Source: Bradyrhizobium sp. BRP22 (GTDB lineage Bacteria > Pseudomonadota > Alphaproteobacteria > Rhizobiales > Xanthobacteraceae). Taken from it: a stretch of 64,000 bases of DNA. Made by a program: the position numbers and the translations under genes. Below the pieces are notes generated by a model. The model was not told the origin of the DNA. It worked only from the letters and a program-made list of their open reading frames with translations, and searched no databases. Location of the stretch: contig NZ_JADYVX010000039.1 in NCBI RefSeq assembly GCF_020194175.1, forward strand, positions 1 through 64,000, written 5' to 3'. Positions 1 to 8,208 of this stretch are shown one piece after another; the stretch's first letter is position 1; each line of letters starts with the position of its first letter.

Positions 1-147
1 GGGTGGGGGTAGCGGTTCGTTCTCTGTGGCACTTTCCCTGGGGTTGCCCCCGCCGGACGTTATCCGGCACCGCATGTCGATGGAGCCCGGACTTTCCTCC
101 CCCGCGGCCTTTCGGCACCTGCGGGAGCGGCCGTCCGGCCGACTGAC
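1..147 (-). ncRNA. rnpB: RNase P RNA, 5' part (cut by window edge)
   Basis: Catalytic RNA of RNase P, which trims tRNA 5' leaders. Read on the minus strand the sequence starts near 147 with GTCAGTCGGCCGGACGGCCG and then carries the near-universal P4-region block GAGGAAAGTCCGGGCTCC (about positions 97-80), followed by CGGATAACGTCCGGCGGGGG and AGTGCCACAGAGA, which match the bacterial type A consensus as I remember it. The 3' part lies outside the window to the left. The exact 5' end is an estimate (145-150). The overlapping open frame on the plus strand is not a gene. Confidence 0.93.
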
Positions 148-149
148 GC

Positions 150-185
150 CCATAGGCATGGGGGTTTGTTGCCGTAAGGTCAAGA
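150..185 (-). promoter_or_regulatory. Possible rnpB promoter
   Basis: On the minus strand TTGACC (183-178) could be a -35 box and TGCCTA (158-153) a weak -10 box, 19 bases apart. This would place transcription initiation about at the predicted 5' end of rnpB. The -10 match is poor, so this is tentative. Confidence 0.3.
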
Positions 186-297
186 GACAAGCCGGGGTCC
201 CGAACGGCTCCAAATAAATTATCCTGAAGATGTCGTTTTGCGTGCCGCCCGCTCGACTGGGTGTCGGCGATCCAGCCGATCTAGAGGAGATTTCGAG

Positions 298-648
298 ATG
301 CAGTATCTGTTGTTGATCTACCAGAACGAGGTCGAGTACGCGAAACTCGACGCGGCAACGAGCCAGAAGATGATGGAGGAATACGGCAAGTTCACCCAGT
401 CCATCATCCAGAGCGGCAACTTCAAGGCAGGCGACCGGCTACGACCGACGACTACGGCGACCAGCGTGCGCGTGCGCGACGGCAAGACGCTGACCACGGA
501 TGGCCCCTTCGCGGAGACGCGCGAGCAACTTGGCGGCTATTATCTGATCGAAGCAAAGGACCTCGACACGGCGCTGGCGATCGCGGCGCGCATCCCGAGC
601 GCAAGGCTCGGCACGATCGAGGTGCGACCGATCTGGGTCTATGATTGA
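298..648 (+). CDS. YCII-related DGPF-domain protein
   Basis: A 116-residue protein of the YCII/DGPF family (ferredoxin-like fold). It begins MQYLLLIYQNE and carries the diagnostic TTDGPFAETREQLGGYY block in its second half. The start at 298 has a good ribosome site (GAGGAGA) just upstream; an upstream in-frame start at 238 lacks one. Its partner is the ECF sigma factor immediately downstream. This pairing is typical of the ECF42 group, where DGPF proteins are thought to be regulon members or modulators. The biochemical role of DGPF proteins is not settled, and nothing here shows a substrate. Confidence 0.85.
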   Translation: MQYLLLIYQNEVEYAKLDAATSQKMMEEYGKFTQSIIQSGNFKAGDRLRPTTTATSVRVRDGKTLTTDGPFAETREQLGGYYLIEAKDLDTALAIAARIPSARLGTIEVRPIWVYD

Positions 649-650
649 AT

Positions 651-730
651 GTCGTTCCGGGGCGCGCAAAGCGCGAACCCGGAACCTCGAGATTCCGGGT
701 TCGCATCTTCGATGCGCCCCGGAATGACGG
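651..730. repeat. Palindromic repeat, class A, copy 1
   Basis: About 80 bp with terminal inverted repeats (GTCGTTCCGGGG / CCCCGGAATGAC) and a central palindrome around CTCGAG, here slightly degenerate (GGAACCTCGAGATTCC). It fills the gap between the DGPF gene and the sigma-factor gene and ends 9 bases before the sigma start. Related copies are at 17221, 27091, 27480 (half), 29704, 48234 and 51746. Confidence 0.85.
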
Positions 731-739
731 TGCCGCAAA

Positions 740-1975
740 ATGACCCCGACCCAGATCGAAAAGATCTTCCGCGACGAGGCGAGCCGGGCGCTGGCGACGC
801 TGATCCGTCTCGTCGGCGATTTCGATCTCGCGGAGGACGCGCTGCAGGAGGCGTTCGCGGTGGCGCTGGAGCGCTGGTATGCGGGCGACTTGCCGGACAA
901 TCCGCGGGCGTGGCTCGTCAATGTCGGCCGCAACAAGGCGATCGACCGCATCCGCCGCAATGCGGTGTTCCGCGGCAAGGAGCAGGAGTTGACGCACGAG
1001 CTACTGCTCAACGCGGCGGCTCCTTCCGAGCTCGCCGATGCCACGCTCGATGACGATATGCTGCGGCTGATCTTCACCTGCTGCCATCCATCCTTTGCCG
1101 AGGAGGTGCAGGTCGCGCTGACGCTGCGCACGGTCTGTGGCCTCGGCACGGCCCAGGTCGCGCGGGCCTTCCTCGTCAGCGAGGACGCGATGGCGCAACG
1201 GCTGCTCCGCGCGAAGCAGAAGATTCGTCTTGCCGGCATCCCCTACGAGGTGCCGGAGCGCGAGGCGCTGGAACCCAGGCTGCGCGGCGTGCTGGCGGTG
1301 ATCTATCTCGTCTTCACCGAAGGTTATGCCGCGACCTCCGGCGAGGACCTGATGCGCCCGGATCTGGCGCGCGAGGCGATCCGGCTGGCGCGGCTGATCG
1401 ATGCGCTGATGCCCGCCCGCGGCGAGATCAAAGGGCTCCTGGCCTTGATGCTCCTGCACGATGCGCGCCGCGCGGGCCGCAAGACCGCAGGCGGGGACAT
1501 CGTGCTGCTCGAGGAGCAGGACCGCTCGCTGTGGGATTATCGCCAGATCGCCGAAGGCCTGCGATTGGTGGAGGAGGCGCTGCGCATGCCCGGCCGGCCG
1601 CAATCCTACGCCGTGCAGGCCGCGGTCGCGGCGCTGCATGCCCGTGCGCCGAGCTATAAAGACACGGACTGGCCGCAGATCGCCGGCCTCTACGAGGTGC
1701 TGCTCCGCATCAGCCCCTCGCCGGTGATCGAGCTCAATCATGCCGCGGCGGTGTCGATGGTCGACGGTCCGGCGCGCGCGCTCGACCTGATCGACGCACT
1801 CGAAGCGCGCGGCAGCCTCAAGGGTTACGAACTGCTTCCCGCAGTCCGCGCAGATCTGTTGCGCCGCCTCGGTCGCACTGATGACGCGCGCGAAGCCTAT
1901 CTGGCGGCAACCGCCGCGACGCAACTGGAGCCGCTGCGGCGGCTCTATGCGCGCCGCATCGCGGAGATGGAGTGA
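740..1975 (+). CDS. ECF-type RNA polymerase sigma factor with C-terminal TPR-like extension (ECF42-like)
   Basis: 411 residues, about twice a normal ECF sigma factor. Region 2 spans about residues 10-75 (LVGDFDLAEDALQEAF, then PRAWLVNVGRNKAIDRIRR), and region 4 about 110-165 (ALTLRTVCGLGTAQVARAF). The remaining 240 residues are helical and TPR-like, with PSPVIELNHAAAVSMVDGP typical of ECF42 proteins. No anti-sigma factor gene is adjacent; in this group the C-terminal extension is thought to regulate activity. It is linked to the DGPF gene upstream. The class A repeat just before the start leaves no clear ribosome site, so expression may depend on the repeat or on an unrecognised start. Confidence 0.88.
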   Translation: MTPTQIEKIFRDEASRALATLIRLVGDFDLAEDALQEAFAVALERWYAGDLPDNPRAWLVNVGRNKAIDRIRRNAVFRGKEQELTHELLLNAAAPSELADATLDDDMLRLIFTCCHPSFAEEVQVALTLRTVCGLGTAQVARAFLVSEDAMAQRLLRAKQKIRLAGIPYEVPEREALEPRLRGVLAVIYLVFTEGYAATSGEDLMRPDLAREAIRLARLIDALMPARGEIKGLLALMLLHDARRAGRKTAGGDIVLLEEQDRSLWDYRQIAEGLRLVEEALRMPGRPQSYAVQAAVAALHARAPSYKDTDWPQIAGLYEVLLRISPSPVIELNHAAAVSMVDGPARALDLIDALEARGSLKGYELLPAVRADLLRRLGRTDDAREAYLAATAATQLEPLRRLYARRIAEME

Positions 1976-1980
1976 TGGCG

Positions 1981-2121
1981 CTACTTCCCACCTCCCTTGA
2001 AAAAGGGGAGGTCGATTTGCGCGGAACGCGCAAAGCGGGTGGGGATCACCTCTCTCCACGAACGCCAGCGCCCGTGGTTGACCCCCCATCCCGACCTTCC
2101 CACTTTCAGGGGGAAGGGGTT
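1981..2121. repeat. Intergenic inverted-repeat element (class F) between convergent genes
   Basis: This stretch has CCTCCC paired with GGGGAGG around an A-rich loop, then GCGGAACGCGCAAAGCGGGTGGGG, then CCCCCATCCCGACC and CAGGGGGAAGGGG. It resembles the 'cctccc...ggtgggga' intergenic repeats common in rhizobial genomes. It lies between the convergent sigma-factor and amidase genes and may act as a bidirectional terminator. Confidence 0.5.
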
Positions 2122-2146
2122 TCGAGCGTCGTTGTGGAGTCAGTGC

Positions 2147-2929
2147 CTACTTCGCTGCAACCCCTCCCGTCGCTTCCGGCAGGCTTTCCAGCAGCGCGTG
2201 CAGGGTGATCATGGTCGACTGGTCGGCGATGCCGTCGACGCGGGCCTGGCGGAAATGGCGCTGGAAGGCGGTGACGACTTCCATGGTGGGGCCGTCAAAC
2301 TTGCCGTTGGTCGGGATGTTGTAGCCGTAGCGGGCGAATGCCTTCTGCATGTTGGTGACGTTGTCGCTGATCGCGCCGAGCTGGAGCGTATCCCCGCGCA
2401 CGATCGGCGCTGGCTGAACCCAGTGCCCGACACCGGAATTGGCCAGCGAATGCCATGGGAACTTCTCGCCGGGATCCTTCTTGCGCGCTGGCGCCACGTC
2501 GGAATGGCCGAGCACGCGATGCGCGGGAACGTTGCGGCGGAGCATGATGCCGCGGCACAGCGCGATCACTGCCGCGATCTGGCGCAGTGGGTAGTCCGGA
2601 TAACCCCAGTCGTGTCCGCGGTTGATGATCTCGATGCCGATCGAGCAGGAATTGATATCCTCTTCGCCGGCCCAGGAGGACACGCCGGCATGCCAGGCAC
2701 GCTTGCTCTCCGGCACGCACTGAACGATGCGGCCGTCCTCCAGCACAATATAATGTGCGGAGACCTCGGTGCCGGCGGTGCAGAGCTGCGCGATGGCGCC
2801 TTCAACGTCGGGCATGCCGGTGTAGTGCAGCACGATCATGTCGGGCTGCCGGCCGTTATTTCGTTCACCGAAATTCACCGACGGGATGACGTCGGAGACG
2901 ATCGAGGAGTCCGGAGTAAAGGTCTTCAT
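2147..2929 (-). CDS. N-acetylmuramoyl-L-alanine amidase (Amidase_2) with peptidoglycan-binding domain
   Basis: Predicted zinc amidase that cleaves the lactyl-amide bond between N-acetylmuramic acid and the stem peptide. With the chosen start (MKTFTPDSS) it is 260 residues. The amidase domain shows zinc-ligand motifs: His35 in IVLHYTG, His in LGHSDVAP and Asp in KKDPGEKFPW. The C-terminal 70 residues form a PG_binding_1 repeat (YGYNIPTNGKFDGPT...VTAFQRHFRQ). There is no clear signal peptide with this start, which would fit a cytoplasmic recycling enzyme of the AmpD/AmiD type. An upstream start at 3028 or 3004 is possible. It is divergent from the dcw cluster. Confidence 0.88.
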   Translation of the reverse strand: MKTFTPDSSIVSDVIPSVNFGERNNGRQPDMIVLHYTGMPDVEGAIAQLCTAGTEVSAHYIVLEDGRIVQCVPESKRAWHAGVSSWAGEEDINSCSIGIEIINRGHDWGYPDYPLRQIAAVIALCRGIMLRRNVPAHRVLGHSDVAPARKKDPGEKFPWHSLANSGVGHWVQPAPIVRGDTLQLGAISDNVTNMQKAFARYGYNIPTNGKFDGPTMEVVTAFQRHFRQARVDGIADQSTMITLHALLESLPEATGGVAAK

Positions 2930-3467
2930 GTCGGCGATGGCCCTGGGAACTGGAAGGGCGTGTTGACGCTTCGAATCAGCTGACGTGAACGAACCAGACG
3001 ACATCCCAAATCTCAAACCCGGCGGCACAACGGCAACCCTGCAATTTCGGGACAGCCTTCAATTTACTATTCCTTTACCCTGCCGCGGGCGCAATCACAT
3101 GACGCGCATGCCACGCGAATTTTAGACCCGGCTGTGGATGGTGCGGTTCCACGTGTGGTGAAAAAGCAAAAGAAACCGTGAAGGATTCGGCAACGCTTTC
3201 TTAACGCTAAATGCCGTTACTAAGTGATGAATAGCCGAACCGGTATTTGAGGGACGGCCGAGGCCCGCTTGCGCGCGAAATCCCATGGCAGCCCAGCAAA
3301 CTCCGGTCGGAAATCAGGATTTGCGGCCTGATATGGGAACCGGCGCGTGCTCCGTGCCGCGGCTGTTCGGCCGGAACCGCGCACTGATGCGCAACCATTC
3401 GAGGCGCCATGGGCTGGTCCGTGTCCAGTTTCGACCCTGTATGCCGGACGGCGTCCGGAGCCGGCGC
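2930..3467. other. Divergent intergenic region before the dcw cluster
   Basis: 538 bp with no convincing gene. An AT-richer stretch at about 3055-3240 (for example TTTACTATTCCTTTACCC and CTTTCTTAACGCTAAATG) is the probable promoter zone for rsmH and perhaps for the amidase. I find no mraZ, which precedes rsmH in many bacteria. An in-frame extension of rsmH to 3285 lacks family similarity and is treated as untranslated. Confidence 0.6.
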
Positions 3468-4460
3468 ATGACGCCTGCTGCGCCCCATACTTCCGTACTC
3501 GGCCATGAGGCGGTCGCGCTGCTGAATCCGCAGGACGGCGGCATCTATGTCGACGCCACCTTTGGCGCTGGCGGTTATAGCCGACTGATTCTCGCCGTGC
3601 CTGGAACCCGCGTCATCGGCATCGACCGCGACCGGTCGGCGATCACGGCCGGTTTCGATCTGGTCGATCGCGCCGACGGCCGGCTGACGCTGGTCGAGGA
3701 CCGCTTCTCCAGTCTCGCCGACATCTGCGTGGCCCAAGGCGTCGAAGCCGTTGACGGCGTGGTGATGGACATCGGCGTCTCCTCGATGCAGCTCGACCAG
3801 GCCGCGCGCGGCTTCTCGTTCCGCCTGGCAGGTCCGCTCGATATGAGAATGGGGCATTCGGGGCCGACCGCGGCGGATGTGATCGCAACCGCGTCCGAGC
3901 GCGATCTCGCCGACATCATCTATCTCTTCGGCGAGGAGCGGCACTCGCGCGCGGTGGCGCGCGCCATCGTCGCCGCGCGCAAGGAAGCGCCGATCACGAC
4001 GACACAAGCGCTGGCCGACATCGTCGCCAGGGTGGTCCGTTCCAAGCCGAACGAGATCCATCCGGCGACGCGGACGTTCCAGGCGCTGCGCATCTTCGTC
4101 AATGAAGAGCTCGACGAATTGCATCGCGCGCTTACCGCCGCCGAGCGCGTGCTCAGGCCAGGCGGCCGGCTGGCGGTCGTCTCGTTCCATTCGCTGGAAG
4201 ACCGCATCGTCAAGAATTTTCTTGCCGAGCGCGGCAAGGCGGCGGGCGGCTCACGGCATCTGCCCGAAGTGGCGCAGATGGCGCCGAGCTTCAAGATATT
4301 GACAAAACGTCCGCTGACGCCATCCGAGGACGAGGTCGCGGCCAATCCCCGCGCGCGATCGGCCAAGCTGCGCGCCGCCGAACGCACCGAGGCGCCGGCG
4401 CATGCCGCGGGTGCGCCGCCGTCTTGGCCGACGCTCGAACGCGTGATGAGGGGAGGCTAG
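3468..4460 (+). CDS. rsmH: 16S rRNA (cytosine(1402)-N4)-methyltransferase
   Basis: Class I SAM methyltransferase (formerly MraW) that N4-methylates C1402 in the ribosomal P site. 330 residues with the start at MTPAAPHTSVLGHEAV, preceded by CGGAG. Typical blocks are YVDATFGAGGYS (SAM loop), VIGIDRDRSA, DGVVMDIGVSSMQLD, GFSFRLAGPLDMRM, and the C-terminal FHSLEDRIVKNF and NPRARSAKLRAAER. It is the first gene of the dcw run and ends 3 bases before ftsL. Confidence 0.96.
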   Translation: MTPAAPHTSVLGHEAVALLNPQDGGIYVDATFGAGGYSRLILAVPGTRVIGIDRDRSAITAGFDLVDRADGRLTLVEDRFSSLADICVAQGVEAVDGVVMDIGVSSMQLDQAARGFSFRLAGPLDMRMGHSGPTAADVIATASERDLADIIYLFGEERHSRAVARAIVAARKEAPITTTQALADIVARVVRSKPNEIHPATRTFQALRIFVNEELDELHRALTAAERVLRPGGRLAVVSFHSLEDRIVKNFLAERGKAAGGSRHLPEVAQMAPSFKILTKRPLTPSEDEVAANPRARSAKLRAAERTEAPAHAAGAPPSWPTLERVMRGG

Positions 4461-4463
4461 CGA

Positions 4464-4865
4464 ATGCGCATCCTCCACTTCCTCGTCATTGGTTTTCTCG
4501 TGGTTTGTGCGGCCTATGTCTACCGCATCAAGATGGAATCGACGGCGCGCACCGAACGCGTGCTGCGGCTCAACGCGGAAATCCGCGAGCAGCGCGACGC
4601 GATCGCGGCATTGCGTGCCGAATGGGCCAAGCTCGACGCGCCGCTTCGGCTGCAGGGATTGGCCGAACGTCATCTCGCGTTGAAACCGCTCACGGCCAAT
4701 CAATATGACTCCTTGAAGAACCTGCCTGAACGTCCGCCGAACTTCGCGCGGCCAGGCGCGCCCGATCCGATCGGCGCGATGATCAACACCATCGAGGCGG
4801 CCGCCGACCAGGACAGCGTGACCGGATCGGTAGAGCAGCCGGCGCAGCAGGGAGATCAGCAATGA
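4464..4865 (+). CDS. ftsL: FtsL-like cell division protein
   Basis: 133-residue bitopic membrane protein. A short N-terminus leads straight into one transmembrane helix (about residues 3-20, LHFLVIGFLVVCAAYVY), then a charged periplasmic coiled coil (about 25-60, EIREQRDAIAALRAEWAKLD), then a Pro/Ala/Gln-rich tail. Sequence identity in this family is low. The call rests on topology and on the position between rsmH and ftsI, where alphaproteobacterial ftsL lies. FtsL with FtsB and FtsQ activates FtsWI at the septum. The 4-base overlap (ATGA) with ftsI suggests translational coupling. Confidence 0.85.
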   Translation: MRILHFLVIGFLVVCAAYVYRIKMESTARTERVLRLNAEIREQRDAIAALRAEWAKLDAPLRLQGLAERHLALKPLTANQYDSLKNLPERPPNFARPGAPDPIGAMINTIEAAADQDSVTGSVEQPAQQGDQQ

Positions 4866-6607
4866 CCGACCGCGCGCCAAGCACAAAGCCGGCCGAGCCG
4901 TGGCGGCAGCGGCTGATCCGCAGCATGCTCTACGGGCGGAATGTCGACCGCACCGCGAAGGCGCGCGCCCGTGTCGGTTTCGCGATCCTCGCCTTTGCCG
5001 CCGTCTACGCCATCATTGCCGGGCGGCTCGTGATGTTCGCGATCGGCGCCGACAGCCATGGCGCCCGGCGCACCGCCGCGCAGGATGCGATGGCGACCGC
5101 GCGCCCCGATATTGTCGACCGCAACGGCGCGATCCTTGCAACCGACGTCAAGGCGCCGAGCCTGTTCGGCGAGCCGCGCCGCATCATCGACAAGGACGAG
5201 GCGATCGAGCTTCTGACCGCGACGCTGCCCGACGTCGACACCGCCGAAGTGCGCGATCGTCTGTCCTCGAGAAAGGGCTTCGTCTGGCTGAAGCGCGAGA
5301 TCACGCCGCAGCAGCAGCAGGATATCCACCGCCTCGGCATTCCCGGCATCGGCTTTTTGCGCGAGAACAGGCGCATCTATCCGACCGGCGCTGCCGTTGC
5401 CCACCTGATCGGCCTTGTCAATATCGACAACCAGGGCATCGCCGGCATGGAGAAGTGGCTGGACAATAACGGCCTGGCCGATCTGCATCGCGCGGGCTTT
5501 GCCACTGACCGCCTGCAGAAGCCGGTGGAACTGTCGATCGATCTGCGCGTCGAGCATGCGCTGCGCGACGAGCTCTTGAAGGCCAAGGAGAAATACAAGG
5601 CCAAGGCGGCCTCGGGCCTCGTCTCCAACGTACGGACCGGCGAGATCGTCGCGCTGGTCTCACTGCCCGATTTCGATCCGAACAATCCGAAGGAGGCGCA
5701 CGACCCTGACCGTATCAACCGCCTGACCACGGGCGTGTTCGAGATGGGCTCCACCTTCAAGACGCTGACGCTGGCGATGGCACTGGATTCCGGCAAGGCC
5801 ACGCTCAACACCATGTATGACGCGCGCGGTGCGCTGCACTATGGCAAGTTCGCGATCCACGACACCCATCCGCTCGGCCGCGCGATCTCGCTGTCGGAAG
5901 TGTTCACCTTCTCCTCCAATGTCGGCGCGGCCCGCGTTGCGCTGAGCCAGGGGGTGGAGGCGCACAAGGCGTTCCTGAAGAAGGTCGGTCAGCTCGACCG
6001 GCTGCGCACCGAACTGCCGGAGAGCGCATCGCCGATCGTGCCAAAGCGCTGGGGCGAGTTGAACACGATCACCATCTCCTTCGGCCACGGCATCGCGGTT
6101 GCGCCGCTGCAGGCGGTGATGGGCATCAACGCGATGGTCAATGGCGGCTATCTGATCCAGCCGACCTTCCTGAAGCGGTCGGAGGAAGAGGCGAGGGCGA
6201 TCGCGAAAAAAGTGGTCAAGACCGAGACGTCGGACAAGATCCGCTATTTGATGCGGCTCAACGCCGAGATCGGAACCGCCAAGTCGGCCGATGTGAAGGG
6301 CTATTATATCGGCGGCAAGACCGGCACCGCGGAAAAGGTGGTCAATGGCCGCTATTCCAAAAAGCAGGTGCTGAACTCGTTTACGGCCATCATGCCGGCC
6401 GATAATCCGAAGTACCAGCTTCTGGTGATGCTGGACGAGCCGAAGGCGCTGCCGGAGACCCATGGTTTCATCACCTCGGGCTGGAATGCGGTGCCGACCG
6501 GTGGCAAGGTCATCGCCCGTATTGCGCCGCTTTTGGGGATCGAGCCGCGCTTCGATCTGCCGCCGTCCGACCGCCTTATTCTTGCGGCATCGAGGACAAC
6601 CCAGTAA
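4862..6607 (+). CDS. ftsI: Peptidoglycan D,D-transpeptidase FtsI (PBP3)
   Basis: Class B penicillin-binding protein that crosslinks septal peptidoglycan. 581 residues: cytoplasmic N-terminus, one membrane anchor (about 38-60), pedestal domain, then transpeptidase domain. Active-site motifs are STFK with Ser297 and Lys300, SSN at 351-353, and KTGT beginning at Lys486. The N-terminal part contains RPDIVDRNGAILATDV, usual for class B PBPs. It overlaps ftsL by 4 bases and is followed by a repeat before murE. Confidence 0.97.
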   Translation: MTDRAPSTKPAEPWRQRLIRSMLYGRNVDRTAKARARVGFAILAFAAVYAIIAGRLVMFAIGADSHGARRTAAQDAMATARPDIVDRNGAILATDVKAPSLFGEPRRIIDKDEAIELLTATLPDVDTAEVRDRLSSRKGFVWLKREITPQQQQDIHRLGIPGIGFLRENRRIYPTGAAVAHLIGLVNIDNQGIAGMEKWLDNNGLADLHRAGFATDRLQKPVELSIDLRVEHALRDELLKAKEKYKAKAASGLVSNVRTGEIVALVSLPDFDPNNPKEAHDPDRINRLTTGVFEMGSTFKTLTLAMALDSGKATLNTMYDARGALHYGKFAIHDTHPLGRAISLSEVFTFSSNVGAARVALSQGVEAHKAFLKKVGQLDRLRTELPESASPIVPKRWGELNTITISFGHGIAVAPLQAVMGINAMVNGGYLIQPTFLKRSEEEARAIAKKVVKTETSDKIRYLMRLNAEIGTAKSADVKGYYIGGKTGTAEKVVNGRYSKKQVLNSFTAIMPADNPKYQLLVMLDEPKALPETHGFITSGWNAVPTGGKVIARIAPLLGIEPRFDLPPSDRLILAASRTTQ

Positions 6608-6611
6608 GGCG

Positions 6612-6730
6612 TGGAGCGGGGCATGATCCGGAAGCGTGAAATGCGGAATTCCGGGAGGATCATGCTCAAACCGAAAGCGAGAGCAGGGCGCCGCTTCGAG
6701 GAAGCGCTGTCACATTCGAACGTGTAAATC
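6612..6730. repeat. RIME-like repeat between ftsI and murE
   Basis: Contains GCATGATCCGGAAGCGTGAA facing GGAGGATCATGCTCAAACC, that is, inverted CATGATCC / GGATCATG arms, which matches the intergenic mosaic elements I know from rhizobial genomes. The remaining part (GCGCCGCTTCGAGGAAGCGC) forms another hairpin. It sits in the first sizeable gap of the dcw cluster. Confidence 0.65.
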
Positions 6731-6750
6731 GTCGGCCGGACTGGAAGATC

Positions 6751-8208
6751 ATGAGACTTCGCGACCTCTTCAGTGCTGATGCCACGATCGATCCGCTTGC
6801 CGAAGCGATCGAAATCGGAGGATTGACCGCCGATAGCCGCACGGCAAAGGCCGGCGATCTGTTCTTCGCGCTCGCCGGTTACAAGACCGATGGGGCGCGC
6901 TTCATCGATGCCGCGATTGCCGCAGGCGCGGTGGCGGTCGCGGGCGACCATCGGCCGCAGGGTGGCCTGCGCGTGCCCTTTGTCGTGACGCCCAATCCAC
7001 GCCGCGCATTGGCATTGGCTGCGGCGAAGTTCTTCCCGCGCCAGCCGGAGACGATTGCGGCGGTGACCGGCACCAGCGGCAAGACATCGGTGGCGGCCTT
7101 CACGCGTCAGATCTGGCAGCGATTGGGGCACGATGCCGCGAGCATCGGCACCATCGGCCTGGTGTCGCCGAAGCGCACGGTCTACGGCTCGCTGACCACG
7201 CCCGATCCGATCGAACTGCATCGCCAGCTCGACGAGATCGCCGGTGACGGCGTCACGCATCTCGCATTCGAGGCGTCCTCGCACGGGCTCGACCAGTATC
7301 GGCTCGACGGCGTGCGCGTCGCCGCCGGCGGATTCACCAACCTGTCGCGCGACCACATGGATTATCACCCCGACGTGGCGCATTATCTCAACGCCAAACT
7401 GCGGCTGTTCCGCGACCTTGTGCTGCCCGGCGGCGCGGCCGTGATTTCTGCCGATCATGATTGCTCGCCTGACGTGATCGATGTGGCGCGCGCGCGCAAG
7501 CTCGGGGTCATCACCGTTGGCCGCAACGCCGATGGCGGAGATGGCATTCGCCTGGTCGAGGCTTCGATCGAAGGTTTTGCGCAGAAGCTCGTGATCGAGC
7601 ATCGCGGCCAGAGGCGCGCCATCCATCTGCCGCTGGTCGGCGAGTTCCAGATCGAGAATGCGCTGGTGGCCGCCGGCCTTGCGATCGGCACCGGCAGCGA
7701 GGCCGATGCGGTGTTCGCGAGCCTCGAACATCTCGAGGGCGCCAAGGGCCGGCTCGAACGTGTCGGCGAGCGCAACGGCGCGCCGATCTTCGTCGACTAC
7801 GCGCACAAGCCGGATGCGCTCGCGAAGGCGCTGCAGGCGCTGCGGCCCTATGCGAAGCGCAAGCTGATCGTGGTCTTCGGCGCCGGTGGCGACCGCGACG
7901 CGGGCAAGCGTCCGCTGATGGGCGCGATTGCCGCCGACAATGCCGACAGCGTCATCGTCACCGACGACAATCCGCGCAGCGAGAATCCGGCGGCGATCCG
8001 CGCCGCCATCCTCGCCGCGGCAAAGGGCGCCAGCGAAATCGGCGATCGCGCCGAGGCGATCAAGGCCGGCATCGCCGCATTGCAGCCGGGCGATGCGCTC
8101 CTGATCGCCGGCAAGGGGCATGAAGTCGGGCAGATCGTCGGCGACAGGACGCTGCCGTTCAGCGATCATGAGGCCGTGGCGACGGCGCTTGAAGCGAGGG
8201 TCGCATGA
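6751..8208 (+). CDS. murE: UDP-MurNAc-L-Ala-D-Glu:meso-DAP ligase
   Basis: Cytoplasmic Mur ligase adding meso-diaminopimelate to UDP-MurNAc-dipeptide. 485 residues. The ATP loop GTSGKTS is at residues 107-113, the central domain includes TNLSRDHMDYH, and the DNPR signature at 406-409 marks meso-DAP rather than lysine specificity. Start ATG is preceded by GGAAG. It overlaps murF by 4 bases (ATGA), consistent with coupled translation. Confidence 0.97.
   Translation: MRLRDLFSADATIDPLAEAIEIGGLTADSRTAKAGDLFFALAGYKTDGARFIDAAIAAGAVAVAGDHRPQGGLRVPFVVTPNPRRALALAAAKFFPRQPETIAAVTGTSGKTSVAAFTRQIWQRLGHDAASIGTIGLVSPKRTVYGSLTTPDPIELHRQLDEIAGDGVTHLAFEASSHGLDQYRLDGVRVAAGGFTNLSRDHMDYHPDVAHYLNAKLRLFRDLVLPGGAAVISADHDCSPDVIDVARARKLGVITVGRNADGGDGIRLVEASIEGFAQKLVIEHRGQRRAIHLPLVGEFQIENALVAAGLAIGTGSEADAVFASLEHLEGAKGRLERVGERNGAPIFVDYAHKPDALAKALQALRPYAKRKLIVVFGAGGDRDAGKRPLMGAIAADNADSVIVTDDNPRSENPAAIRAAILAAAKGASEIGDRAEAIKAGIAALQPGDALLIAGKGHEVGQIVGDRTLPFSDHEAVATALEARVA

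Noticed and set aside
26..217. A 63-codon frame at the left edge
   Set aside because: It runs over the RNase P RNA gene on the opposite strand.
3195..3230. TTAACGCTAAATGCCGTTAC as a CtrA box before rsmH
   Set aside because: The two half-sites are 12 bases apart, not 7, and the second is TTAC; not enough to claim a site.
3285..3467. A 61-residue extension of RsmH
   Set aside because: No similarity to the family and a better ribosome site at 3468.
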